From contig NC_081410.1 in the NCBI RefSeq assembly GCF_030272615.1, forward strand, positions 123,373,640 to 123,437,639: a stretch of 64,000 nucleotides of DNA, given 5' to 3'. Positions 11,065 to 22,770 of the stretch are shown here, piece after piece. Both the position numbers and the translations under genes were made by a program. The notes below the pieces were generated by a model that saw only the letters and a list, made by a program, of their open reading frames with translations, was not told the DNA's origin and ran no database searches. How positions within the stretch are numbered: position 1 is the first letter of the stretch; each line of letters starts with the position of its first letter. The stretch is from Cryptomeria japonica. Lineage: Eukaryota > Streptophyta > Pinopsida > Cupressales > Cupressaceae.

Positions 11065-12308
11065 ACAATAATAAACATATCCTCATGAATAGTGAAGCAT
11101 CATATATTACTTATGAGACCTTTATATGTGATTTAAACTTGTACAAGACATATGATCCTTTGTGTTTAAAGAATTAAAGATCTTGACTTTAGGAGAAGGG
11201 GACACATTAATAGCTAAAATTAGATATGGAGAACCATGTGTTGAAGCTTTAAGACTATCAATTTCATACTAATACATTTGGCCTAAAATTTCGATGGAGA
11301 GGTATATTGTGAAAATATTTGATTTTTTTAAAAAAAATTGTCCACATTCATTGGAATTTTGACAATTCAATATATGTTTTAAACAGAGAAGGAATTGGAA
11401 ATGACATTTGTGCTATTTTACAAAAAGTGCTTGCGCTCGTCGAAATTCCAGTGACAATGGGCATTACTTAAAAAAAAAAAAGACCAAGACATTTCAAATC
11501 ATTTTCGTGGCCTCTTCCCATTCTCATATTGCCACCCAAGCAACGTACTCCCACCCAGAGTAAGCATGAACCATGAACCGTTTTGACCGATTAATGCCAG
11601 CTCCAAGCATTCTCGACTCATGGAATAGGGTTTGCAAAAATGGGAGCAATGTCAGCTCATGCAGGAATAGGGTAGGTGTAAAGCTTTGTCAACATCCTCT
11701 AGCCTATGCGAAAATGGGAGCAATGTCACCTCATGGAATAGGGCATGCTCTCGGGTATGAATCATATCTTGTATGAATCAACATCCTTTTTGGGGAATTT
11801 TTTTTTTCAAAAACCAGTTCATATGTTTTGTGTTATGCTCCCACATTTTGTAGACATATCTACCAGGGCATTCACAACTACAACATCTGGAAATCTCCCT
11901 TAATGTTTCGATTGATGCCTAGACCCTATTCCAAGGTTCCAATCTCGGATGTGTACGAAGAGGGTACTAGAAATGGTTGTGGATTTCGGTTGTACACCTA
12001 CCATGTGCATTTGCCTTAAGGTTTCAAAAACATTTTCAACAAATCTACTTTTTGCATATCATGGCATTCCATGAGATGCCATTTTTGTGAGGAATTTTAG
12101 CAGTTTGAATTCCTTGTTCATGTCTTCATAGTATTGAAATTTTCTAAAGCATTTTAAAAGGTCTATTTTGTGCAATCCTAGTGATCATTATGTTCGACTA
12201 AAGACCATTTGGCTTCATTCCCCTTCTTTAACTCATTCATCAGTCACTCGTCTATTTTACACCTACAGATAGTGATGTTTCTGATTCTTCATTGGCCTGG
12301 GTGTAGGT
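11065..12308. other. Degenerate sequence with a local duplication
   Basis: No intact gene is seen. A segment of roughly 55 bases (ggtgtaaagct.tgtcaacatcc through gcaaaaatgggagc) occurs at about 11672-11727 and again at about 12308-12362, where it leads into the PPR-like fragment. A shorter repeat, aaaatgggagcaatgtca, occurs near 11637 and 11710. The short frame at 11573-11776 contains the same coding words and is probably a broken copy of the start of that gene. Homopolymer runs lie near 11320 and 11470. Confidence 0.5.
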
Positions 12309-12420
12309 GTAAAGCTATGTCAACATCCCCCAGCCTGTGCAAAAATGGGAGCTTTGAAATGGCACGTCGACTGTTTGACAAACTGCCTCACAGAAATTGG
12401 AAGTTTTTGAACAAGGTATG
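12309..12420 (+). pseudogene. PPR-like protein fragment
   Basis: The + frame reads LCKNGSFEMARRLFDKLP followed by HRNWKFLN. This resembles one pentatricopeptide repeat of the PLS class (typical: YAKNGSLEDARRLFDEMP then ERNVVSWN). PPR proteins bind organelle RNA. Only one repeat survives, whereas real genes have ten or more, and copia element C is inserted just after it (TSD catct at 12423). Nothing PPR-like was recognised on the far side at 20043. It is a gene fragment or relic. The assignment rests on a single repeat and could be coincidental. Confidence 0.45.
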
Positions 12421-12427
12421 AACATCT

Positions 12428-13907
12428 TGATAGTTCTAATACTAAATGTTTAGTACAGATGCCAAGCTAACAAGATGAGAGGGGGGGGGGTGAATCATAC
12501 AAACTTAATCTTCCATAAAATCAAGAGATTCAACCTCGGTAACCTTATCAGAAAAATAGTAAAGCATGTAGACTCATAAATAGATAAGATCACAAAACAT
12601 ATAACACCAGATTTAACATGGAAACCTAAATAGGGAAAAACCACTATGGGATTTTGGACCCACTAAGAAATATACTCTTCTAGAGTATGCTCGGTTAAAA
12701 GAAAATCCTCTTAAATATTACAAACACATTGCTAGATGTGACCCGGTTAAGGGATTTCCCTCAGATCTGTTAGGATCTTCACCTTGTTAGAAGTGACCTT
12801 GTTAAAGGATTTCAAACACTCAATCAGAATGTCACCTTGCTAGAGGGTTTTACAAATAAGACTATTAAGTCCACTCGGTTAAGAGATTTTCTGTCACTTT
12901 ATAGAATAACAGTAATAAAAATCTATCTGCAACTTCACATCTAAAATGCTAAAGTAGATTCTTATTTGCTCAATACAATATAGACATAGGACTTATCTTG
13001 TCCCTCTGTTGGGCTCTATAATCTATTTCTCAAACAGGTCTTCAAGCTTTTGTGCTTAGTAAACACTGTGTAGCATCCCCGTGCTTACACTTGCCTGCAT
13101 ACATTATTTATCAACAATTCCTTATTTATAAACAATTTACTAACTGCTTAATCTCCTTGATCACATTTCCCATGATCAATCTTAGCCATCAGATCTCCAT
13201 TCTTGACTAGGTTCAATGTATCCTTCAATCTGAAAATGTTTTACCTCCCCTTGGAACTTGCATACATTTCTTGGAACTTGTGCTAGTGTATTGCGGTTTA
13301 ATATGAGCTGTAGATCTTCCTGTCGATCTTCCATTGCCATAGATTCTTAACAAACTTCATGCATGACATACCAATCATTTAATGAATTCTATCTCATCAG
13401 CTTCCTTCATTAAATAACGCTTTTAATCATTTAATGCATTTTGTTACAGCTCAGTTGCAACTCAGTAAATACTAAACTTCACTCGGTAGACATTACGCGT
13501 TCATTAACCGATAGCAATAACCTTAGGGTTTTTCGACTAGGTTCTTTTCTTGGTAACATATTATAGTATTAACCTTACAATCAACAACATACGTAGGATA
13601 TCAAAACAATCTAAACATCATGATCTCATCATTGTCTAACTCGGTAATAGTTGCCCATTTGAATAACTTATTCCTCCCCTTATTCATCACATTCTTTACC
13701 GACATCTTAATTCTCTTCAAAACATACTTCTTAAGATATGGCAACATCATACTGAATCAGAAAATCAATTTCTTGACATCAATGAAAAAATAATATTGTT
13801 TAAGACAGTAAACATCCTTAATCAATTATATCCATAATCATCAACAACCTTCTCAATATCCTTATTGAAATGCCAACAATGTCCCTTTGCCTGTTATAAT
13901 ACCAACA
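12428..13907 (-). repeat. 3' LTR of element C
   Basis: In + view it starts TGATAGTTCTAATACT and ends ATACCAACA. It is 1,480 bp and closely matches the copy at 18532-20037. A G homopolymer lies near 12481-12490. Confidence 0.92.
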
Positions 13908-13921
13908 ATCTCCCCCTTTGG
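13908..13921 (-). other. Polypurine tract of element C, with a second tract upstream
   Basis: On the - strand the run CAAAGGGGGAGAT abuts the 3' LTR. A second similar tract (tcaaagggggagaag) with nearly the same neighbour, a ttggcattg word, lies at about 14034-14052. Confidence 0.75.
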
Positions 13922-14309
13922 CATTGATGGAAAAACTAATTGATTTGACCTAAATGATTCACATTCAAATTACTGTGATTCATCTGCTGAAATGCTCTCC
14001 TCCTGTCATCAGATTTCTCCCCCATACATTAGTCTTCTCCCCCTTTGACAACAATGCCAAAAAGTAAAGAACTAAAACATGATTTCTTCCGCTGAGAAGT
14101 GAATCCCTTGCTGTTATGTGTCAACTCAGTCTCGGTCAGAGCATTTTGTCTTCAATTACTATTCCCTATTATTATTTCCTGCACACCTTTAGAAAACCTC
14201 CTAAAGTGTGTAAATCAACATCAACTCCTAAAGATATTTTGTAAAGTCATTGAATTGATGCTTTCACCAAACTTGGTTAGTGAATGGAAGATAGGGGTAG
14301 GACCCCTAA
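13922..14309 (-). other. Noncoding 3' region of element C
   Basis: No gene is seen between the RNase H end and the polypurine tract apart from the duplicated purine tract. Confidence 0.6.
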
Positions 14310-15109
14310 CTAACTTCTAAGATACTCAAAAGTGTCCCTTGGCAGTGGCTTGGTGAAGATATTTGCTATTTGTTCCTTTATGCTAATATACTCCAACACC
14401 ACTTTCTTCTCTTGAACTTCTTCTCTAAGATAATGATATTTGATAGAGATGTGCTTTGTCTTAGAGTGCATAACATGATTCTTTGAAATGTTAAGGGGAA
14501 CTAGTATTGTCACAGCATATAGTTACTGGCTCGGTAACTTTCTCATTTATACCTTCCAATAGTTGTTTGATCCATGCTATATTGGTACAATTCAATGCTG
14601 CAACAACATATTCAACTTTTGTTGTTGACTATGAAACACATCCTTGTTTCTTGCTAAGCCAACTTACTAGTCTTTCTCCTAAAAAGAAAGCTCCTCCACT
14701 TGTGCTTTTCCTATCATCAATGTTGCCTGCCCAATTAGCATCAGTATAAACTTTTAAAATAAAATCATTTCTCTTGTTATATACTAAGCCATAATCTTCA
14801 GTGCTTTTCAAGTATCTGAAAAACTCTCTTGTTTGCTATTATGTGCGTTTCCTTGGGATCTGTAGAAAATCTTGCAACTATACTTGCTGCATGTGCTATG
14901 TCTGGTTTGCTATGAACAACATATTGCAGCTTTCCAATCATGGATCGGTAAAGTGTCTCATCAATAGATGCAGATTCATCATTCTTTGATAATTTATAGT
15001 TGGTAGTCATAGGAGTACTTACTAGTTTTGAATCCTCCATTCCAAATTTCTTCAAGATTTCCTTTATATACTTGGATTGAGTAATGAAAATCTCATCTTT
15101 CATTTGCAA
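14310..15109 (-). pseudogene. Copia RT C-terminal part and RNase H, frameshifted
   Basis: Three overlapping pieces in different frames, in coding order, make up the C-terminal part of the copia polyprotein. The first (15109-14798) has the LVSTPM, YRSMIGKLQY and KPDIAHAAS words of the RT-RNase H connection. The second (14811-14629) has YTDANWAGNIDDRKSTSG, the classic RNase H start, and FFLGERLVSW. The third (14513-14310) has SKTKHISIKYHYLRE and ANIFTKPLP, the usual end. Two frameshifts and at least one stop separate them. The enzyme would cut RNA in RNA-DNA hybrids, but no product is possible from this copy. Confidence 0.88.
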
Positions 15110-15137
15110 TATCTGTAGACCTATAAACTACTTTATC

Positions 15138-16112
15138 TCACCGATTAGTTGACATCTCAAATTCTTTCCACATTTCATTACCAAAGTTTTTGCATAGAGA
15201 ATCATTCCCACAAAATATAATGTCATTAACAAATATGGTTGAGATCAGTATTCCATTGTCTTCATCATTCTTCATGTACATATTGTTGTTTTCATTAGTT
15301 CTTATAAAACCAATCTTGATCAAATAAGAGTGCAATCTTTCATACCATACTCTAGGTGCTTGTTTCAAACCATATAATGCTTTGTTCAATTTACATACCT
15401 GATCATTATTCTTGTTTTCAACAAATCCTTCAGGTTGTTCAATGAAAACTTCTTCTTCTAATATACCATTCAGAAATGCTGATTTGACATCCATTTGATA
15501 TACCTTGAAATTATTGTAAGCAGCATATGCCAACAATGTTCTTACTCCTTCAAGTCTTGCCACAGGTGCAAAAGTCTCACCATAATCAATTCCTTTTTCT
15601 TGAGCATATCCTTTGCAAACTAGTCTTGCTTTATTTCTAATGACCTCACCTTTTTCATTCAGCTTGTTTCTGAAAATCCACTTTGTACCGATTACATTTT
15701 TGTCTTTCGGTCTTGGGACCAGTGTCCATGTATCATTCTTCTTGATTTGATCAATCTCTTCTATCATAGCATTTATCCAATCTTCACTATTAAATGCCTG
15801 TTTCACTATTCTCGGTTCAAATTCAGATATCAGACATGTGTTTTGTCTTAGTTTGTTCCTTGTCATTACTGGATCATCCTTATCTCCTATAATCTGACTT
15901 GATGCATGATTCCTTCTAACATACTTGGCTAATACAGGCTCAGTAGGCTCTATATGATCTTCTTCATCACTCGATAACTGGATATTCTCTTCATTTCCTT
16001 CAACAATCTTCTTGGTAGGAATTGTAAGTTGAACATAGACAAATTCATCATAATCTTCTGGTTCCTTGGAATTTCCTTCATCATTTCTTTTTGCAAATTC
16101 ATCAATTTTCAC
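15138..16112 (-). pseudogene. Copia reverse transcriptase (RVT_2), inactive
   Basis: The 324-residue frame has the copia RT landmarks in order: [56 protein letters not shown] (first catalytic Asp), [11 protein letters not shown] and [16 protein letters not shown]. The second catalytic motif, usually YVDD, reads FVND, so one of the two aspartates is gone. The same frame continues upstream to the stop at 16344 through the linker after integrase, and is shifted just after 15138. The copy is inactive. Confidence 0.92.
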
Positions 16113-16343
16113 ATTTTCACTTTCTACTATTTTGTTAGATGATTTGATTAGACATTTAAATGCTTTTATTCTAGAAGAATAACCTAGAAATGTTTCTTCT
16201 TCACTTTTCTGATCAAACTTGCCATTTCTATCATCTTTGTGAACATAGCATCTACTTCCAAAGATTTTAAAATAACTTACATTAGGTTTCTTGTCATACC
16301 AGATTTCATATGGTGTCTTTAAAGTTCCTTTCTTCAGTTGTAC

Positions 16344-16829
16344 TCAGTTCAGGGTGTAAACTGCTATGCTTATTGCTTCTCTCCAAAATGTTTGTGGCAC
16401 TTTCTTTTCAATCATCAGGGTTCTGGCACAATCCACAATAGATCTATTTCTTCTCTTAGCAATTCCATTTTGTTGTGGAGTTCTCGGTGCAGAGACTTGT
16501 CTTTTTATACCATGATCATTGCAGAATAAGTTGAACTCATCAGAGGTGAACTCTCTTTCTCTATCTGATCTAAGACATTTCAGTTGTCTTCCAGTTTCAT
16601 TTTCAACTCTTGCCTTGTACCATTTAAACATTTGAAAAGCTTCTGATTTTTCTTTTAAAAACATAACTGACATCATCCTTGTGTAATCATCCACAAATAA
16701 TATGAAATATTCATCACCATAATAACTTTGAACTTTCATAGGATCACAAAGATCAGTATGCACAAGATCTAAAATTCCCTTAGAAGTGTAGGACTTACTT
16801 GTAAAACTTGATCTTGTCATCTTACCCAT
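16344..16829 (-). pseudogene. Copia integrase core, catalytic Glu lost
   Basis: The frame starts just after a stop that splits the zinc-finger end (usually CKGCQMGK). It then shows DLVHTDLCDPM (first Asp), CLRSDREREF (second Asp retained, though the usual NGGEF is altered) and PQQNGIAKRRNR, where Lys replaces the catalytic Glu. The frame ends at a stop at 16346-16344, beyond which the linker to RT continues in the same frame. Integrase would insert the cDNA into the host DNA; this copy could not. Confidence 0.9.
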
Positions 16830-16838
16830 TTGGCATCC

Positions 16839-17405
16839 TCAGCACATAACATTCTCAGGTTTCTCAAGACTCGGTAGACCTCTTACTCGATGCTTCTTAC
16901 TTATTTTGATCAGATTATCAAAATTTACATGACAAAACCTTTTATGCCATAACCAGGTATCGTCTTTCTTTGCATATAGACACTTATTCCGAGTTGAGTC
17001 AAGATGAAATGTGTTACCTGTTGTTTGTGTCCCGGTAGCTGCTAACTTTCCATGCTTGTCATGAACTTTGACAATTCCTTTCTGAAACTCTATTTGGTAA
17101 CCTGTGTTGTTTAGCTGTGCTACACTCAACAAATTGTATTTCAATCCTTCAACCCAATAAACATCATTACATTTAGCATTGTCAAGAAGTGTTATAGATC
17201 CTTTACATCTTACTGGACATGGTGCATCATTACCAAATCTTACATAGCCTCCATCATAATCTTCTAATATAACAAACTTGTGTTTATCACCTGTCATGTG
17301 ATGTGAGCATCCACTATCTATGATCCAAGAATCATTTTTACTTATGTGAGATACTAGGGCTTTTTCTTCACACCTTTCTTCATCTGATCCATCTTTGATA
17401 TCCAC
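16839..17405 (-). pseudogene. Copia protease and integrase zinc-binding region
   Basis: The frame contains WIIDSGCSHHMTGDK, the copia protease active site with an intact DSG. It is followed by ETTGNTFHL-type linker words and by LWHKRFCHVNFDNL, the His-His half of the integrase zinc finger, ending at ENVMC. A TGA at 16841-16839 then interrupts the Cys pair. It is in the same frame as the upstream gag end (17948-17694) but separated from it by further stops. Confidence 0.9.
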
Positions 17406-17559
17406 ATAAACTACTTCCTCTATATCAGTTTCATCAGATTTGTCATCATTAGATTCCTCATCAGCTATTAGGCATGTCTTCTTTTCTCTTCTTCTGAAAT
17501 CTTGGTGTTCTCTATAATGATTATCTTTCTATCTGTCATCTCGGTAATCTCTCTTTTCA

Positions 17560-18466
17560 CTAGATTCTATATCAAGACACTTTGAGGCCATATGTCCTAT
17601 CTTATCACAATTGAAACATTTCAAAGCTAGTTTTTCTTTATACTTACCTTTGCCTCTTGGTAACCTTCTGGCTAATAGTGCTTCAAACTCTTCTTACTTC
17701 TTGATTTCCTCATACAGTTTGTGCACTTTTGCCATGTTCTTGCGAAATCTCTCACTTGCTCCACTGTGATCCCCTTTAGTGTACTTACTCATTCTATCAT
17801 TGTAATCATCAGATTCACCAATATGAAAAGAACTAAAAGCAGATTCTACTTTATTTACCGATGACCCACTGTTATCAAAATTACTTAACTCAAATGCATG
17901 TAGCTTACTGTTAGTAGCATCTAAAGAAATTGGCATATTGGGTACCAACTCAATTCATTGATTGCAGAGACTTGGATTGCATAAGCTGGTAGAAGGGTTC
18001 TTAACAACTTGCTTGCTATATCCTTTTCTTCAATAGTTCCACCTGCTTTTTTCATTTGATTGACAATCTCCTTTAACCTTGTACTGTACTGGGTTATGTT
18101 CTCACCTTCATTCATCCTCATAGATTCAAGTTGTCCTCTTAGACTATCCACTTTTGCTCTTTGAACATGTTCATCACCACCATACACAGATATGAGCTTG
18201 TCCCACATTGCCTTGGCATCATTGCAGCCTTCTAGATCATTAAACTTTGAGTTGGTCAATGTAGATGTTATTTCAATCATTGCTTGAATATGTTCTTGCT
18301 TTGCCTTTATCTCTTCCATTGTCAATGGATAGGTGCTCAGTGTAATGAAATCATTCTCCAACTAATATACAACATATTCTCCAACTCCTGATAGGTGCAG
18401 CTTCATCCTTTTCTGCCATGTAGAGAAACTTGACTTGTTCAGCTTCGATGCATCCCTCTTATACAT
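17560..18466 (-). pseudogene. Copia gag with one zinc knuckle
   Basis: I place the start at the ATG at 18466-18464 (MYKRDASKLNKSSFSTWQ), because the copia gag opening (FSTWQKRMKLHL) follows. The frame has a TAG at 18364-18362, then ITLSTYPLTMEEIK, AKAMWDKLISVYGG, QLESMRMNEGENITQY and KLLRTLLPAYAIQ, typical of the copia gag domain (UBN2 type). A frameshift near 17930-17948 leads to the C-terminal part, where CFNCDKIGHMASKC (about 17578-17619) is a CCHC knuckle. Gag would form the particle. Confidence 0.88.
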
Positions 18467-18517
18467 ATTTGGATCTTTGCCTCAAGTACCTTTAAAATTT
18501 TTCTTCTGGAGTCCAAA

Positions 18518-18529
18518 GCTCTGATACCA
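18518..18529 (-). other. Initiator tRNA-Met primer-binding site of element C
   Basis: On the - strand the site is TGGTATCAGAGC, a perfect match to the usual plant copia PBS, two bases inside the 5' LTR. Confidence 0.95.
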
Positions 18530-18531
18530 AT

Positions 18532-20037
18532 TGATAGTTTTGATACTAAATGTTTAGTACAGATACCAAGCTAACAAGATGAGAGGGGGGGGGGTGGTGA
18601 ATCATACAAACTTAATCTTCCATAAAATCAACAGATTCTACCTTGGTAACCTTATCAGAAAAATAGTAAAGCATGCAGACTCATAAACAGATAAGATCAC
18701 AAAACATATAACACCAGATTTAACGTGGAAACCTAAATAGGAAAAAACCATTGTGGGATTTCAGACCCCCTAAGAAATATACTCTTCTAGAGTATGCTCG
18801 GTTAAAAGAAAATCCTGTTAAAGATTACAAACACATTGCTAGATGTGACCCAGTTAAGGGATTTCCCTCAGATCTGTTAGGATCTTCACCTTGTTAGAAG
18901 TGACCTTGTTAAAGGATTTGAAACACTCAATCAGAATGTCACCTTACTAGAGGGTTTTACAAATAAGACTGTTAAGTCCACTCGGTTAAGAGATTTTCTA
19001 TCACTTTACAGAATAACAATAATAAAAATCTATCTACAACTACACATCTAAAATGGTAAAGTAGATTCTTATTTGCTCAATACAATATAGTCATAGGACT
19101 TATCTTGTCCCTCTATTGGGCTCTATACTCTGTTTCTCAAATAGGTCTTCAAGCTTCTGTGCTCAATAAACACTGTGTAGCATCCCCGTGCTTACACTTG
19201 CCCACATACATTGTTTATCAACAATTCCTTATTTATAAACAATTTACTAACCGCTTAATCTCCTTGATCACATTTCCCATGATCAATCTTAGCCATCAGA
19301 TCTCCATTCTTGACTAGGTTCAATGTATCCTTCGATCTGAAAATGTTTTACCTCGCCTTGGAACTTGCATACATTTCTTGGAACTTGTGCTAGGGTATTG
19401 CAGTTTAATTTGAGTTGTAGATCTTCCTGTTGATCTTCCATTGCCATAGATTCTTAACAAACTTCATGCACAACATACCAATCATTTAATCAATTCTAGC
19501 TCATCAGCTTCCTTCATTAAATAATGCTTTTAATCATTTAATGCATTCTGTTACAGCTCGATTGCAACTTGGTAAATACTAAACTTCACTCGGTAGACAT
19601 TCTGCCTTCATTAACCGATAGCGATAACCTTAGGGTTTACCGACTAGGTTCCTTAGGGTTTACCGACTAGGTTCTTTGCTCGGTAACATAGTATAGTATT
19701 AACTTTACAATCAACAACATATGTAGGATATCAAAACAATATAAACATCATGATCTCATCATTGTCTAACTCGGTAATAGTTTCCCATTTGAATAACTTA
19801 TTCTTCCCCTTATTCATCACATTCTTTACCAACATCTTAATTCTCTTCAAAACATACTTCTTAAGATATGGCAACATCATACTGAATCAAAAAATCAATT
19901 TCTTGACATCAATGACAAAATAATATTGTTTAAGATAGTAAACATCCTTAATCAGTTATATCCATAATCATCAACAACCTTCTCAATATCCTTATTGAAA
20001 TGCCAACAATCTCCCTTTGTCTGTTATAATGCCAACA
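18532..20037 (-). repeat. 5' LTR of element C
   Basis: It is 1,506 bp, TGATAGTTTTGATAC to AATGCCAACA in + view. The excess over the other copy includes a perfect 23-bp tandem duplication at 19628-19673 (ccttagggtttaccgactag and three more bases), single in the other LTR near 13522. A TATA-like tttataaata lies on the - strand near 19222-19240. Confidence 0.92.
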
Positions 20038-21879
20038 CATCTATCATGGGATAAATAATAGAGGAATTTTGTCAGACGTTGTAGCTGAAATTGCCAGGGT
20101 ACATGTTTTAAAGATGTTTTATATCATAGGATCAACATTCCAATGGCTATTTATTTTTTAAAATTTGGATATCGTATTCCCAACTGATTTCTATTTTCAT
20201 GAAACTATTCCTTTAGGCAAGCAAAAAAACTTGAAAAAACTACACAAGGCTTAAACCATTATTCATAGCCCCTAGAAAATCTCTTCATTACCAAAAAAAC
20301 CTATTCATACTTGAAAACATTATTCACACCTAAAACATTGTCCATGCCTAAGACATTAATCACAACATCAAATAATATTCATAGTGTAAATAAATACTAT
20401 TCATGTTTAAACAATTGTTCATAGATTCATTTAACCTCAAAAATTACTCTAGAAGCTCTTGAGTCTAAATTTGTTGTTCTTTATACGAATTATGGGGTTT
20501 GAAATCTATTTAGTATGATTGTGTAATATCCCTTGTCAATGATGATTGAAAAACAAGGAATATTCACTGTCAAATCTGCAAGAGTCCTCAAAAAATGGGC
20601 ATATGATGATGCAACCTCAAATTCCTCTTATTTCATATCTAAATCAAACAAATGCCTCATTGATAGTCATAAATACATGTTATAGGCAGCTAATGTAAAA
20701 TTACATGGACTGTCACAATAATGTATCAAAATCAGACTTCACTAGATTATTGACATTTCGTCAAGCATGTCATGCAACCTCTGAAAACATATTATAGCTA
20801 CAAGCCCATTCAAATCTTATTATAAACCAATTCCAATACAATCATAGGATCTTTACATAGGCTGACTACCAAGAGATATGCTATTGATTTTTTGAAGACA
20901 TTAGACAGTCACTAACTGAAGCATATATCTAAAAATTACAATGAAAGAAGAGGTTTGAAGAACTTGATTAAGCTATGCCCAAGTCCGGCGATGTAAACAC
21001 CAACATTACTCATCCAAAATAAAGCCATGTTAGAGTTATGATCTTCAATACTTTCTCTTAGAAAAGAGATAAAGTTAAAAAACCAAATGATTACTACAAT
21101 AAATTTATTTTCTTATTAAAAATATAAATAATTACATTAGATATATATTCCACATAAAGAAAAGAAATGATGAAAATCATTTGTGTCTTAAATAATGAGA
21201 TCAACAACTGAAAAAGGGAAAATAATATCCTAATTACGACTCCCTAATTAGTATAAGATACTATTTCCAATAGTATACTAAGGATAAATATTTAAAAAGT
21301 ATAATAATTACACTAATACATATATCACTCTCATGCCTTCCTTAATTTGATATAAGGTCCCTCTATCCAAATATGAAGTCTCAAGGGAGTTGTATGTGTC
21401 AATTATTCAAGCTTCTTCTAAATCTATTCCAACCTCTTCTTCCAACACATGTTTTAATGATGGTTGAGGATCTTTAAACTTTGAAAATATGAATGAACAC
21501 ACTCCTCTAGACATGATTTAAATACCACATTTAATTATACACATGGATGCAATGGACATGATTTAGGATGTGTGCAATGAAGTGTGGAGGTTCATGAGAA
21601 ATACACATTACATTTTTCTGAAGAAGATTTAGGTTTCTATCCTCCTCCTTTGTTGACATCCCCTCCCCCATTGTTTAATATATCTATGAATTTTCCAACA
21701 ACTTTTAATCACAACAAGAGATAATTTTGTATGAGTTTCTTAAAGCCAACTTTATTACTCTCCCCTTGAAAAATTGAAGAAAAAACCATAAACAAAATTA
21801 GGACAATCCTTTTTTCAAGCATCATCAACTATTCCACTAATGAATGTCATGATTTGGAGATTAAAATTCAACAACTTAT

Positions 21880-22400
21880 TGTAGTTATAGTAACATTTAA
21901 ATAATAGGTGACAATGAGTTATACACTCATCATATCCCTTCTAAATGACATTTATAACCTATTATGTTTTTATCTTTCTATATGACATCGGTAGCTTAAT
22001 GACTTATTAGGGGCTCATTGCCATTCATGGTACTACGATTTCATGTGTAATCATATTTGGGAGGCAACGTAATAGCCTGGTTCTTCTTGTCTCTACATTG
22101 TGGAGCAAGAATAATAATTGTCAATTGTTCCTCTTTTTTAAGGATCCACTTTACCTTTGTTGATTTTTATCTCTTATAACTTGATATCCTTTCTTGCATA
22201 AAATTATCCTCAATCCAAATTCTCTCCTTGCTTGGACGTGTGTGTTCCTTGATTAGGACCTCTTTCATTGTTTTGTAGGCAAATAAATAAAGACATCGAC
22301 CTCTCCTCTCTACTTATACACAAAATGGCTAATTGAAACCACCTCATATACACAAAATTTCTCCTTGCACTGATCGAGCCTAAAAAATGTGACACCCTTG
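21880..22400 (+). repeat. Diverged relic of the element A 3' noncoding region
   Basis: Read in reverse complement, 21960-22080 follows the A sequence at 5510-5630: ggctatta.gtt, aaatatgatt.cac.tgaaat, gtaccatgaatg.caatgagcccc and agctacc.atgtca are kept in order. Parts of 22080-22200 match around 5150-5470 more weakly. Its orientation is opposite to A. It is an older relative, not a copy of A itself. Confidence 0.6.
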
Positions 22401-22583
22401 TTCAACAAGTGTTGATACTCTACAACATGATACCTATCATTCATGAGCTCAACGTGGTTGCTTTCATGCTCAATAAAAATATGATCAAAACTTTTTGTAG
22501 TTTCACCACCATCATAATATCATTTTGCTATTGTTAACATCATACATCCTCATGCTATGCTGGCAATTCATTGGGCTCTTCAA

Positions 22584-22770
22584 TTTATTCACTCTTTATA
22601 TGTTAGTGACTACCTTTAACTTATGAACCTTCAAGTAAATCATCATAATGACCTTCAAATAAATCATCATAATGACCTTTATTCACTCTTTATATGTTAG
22701 TGACTACCTTTAACTTATGAACCTTCAAATGAATCTTCAAATAAATCATCTTAATGACCTCAAATAAATC
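22584..22770. repeat. Direct duplication, ~94-bp period
   Basis: The block beginning tttattcactctttatatg (22584) recurs from 22678, including gactacctttaacttatgaa. Inside it the shorter unit aaataaatcatcataatgac is also repeated several times. Confidence 0.8.

Larger units (their letters stand above)
12428..20037 (-). mobile_element. Element C: complete but dead Ty1/copia element
   Basis: The LTRs are 12428-13907 and 18532-20037, with termini TG..CA and TSD catct at 12423-12427 and 20038-20042. On the - strand the order is LTR, initiator-Met PBS, gag, protease, integrase, RT, RNase H, polypurine tract, LTR. Integrase before RT defines copia. The polyprotein frame is broken by stops and at least four frameshifts, and key catalytic residues are changed. 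Confidence 0.93.

Noticed and set aside
11315-11480. Poly-A/poly-T runs as retrogene tails
   Set aside because: No processed gene could be recognised beside them and no flanking target duplication.
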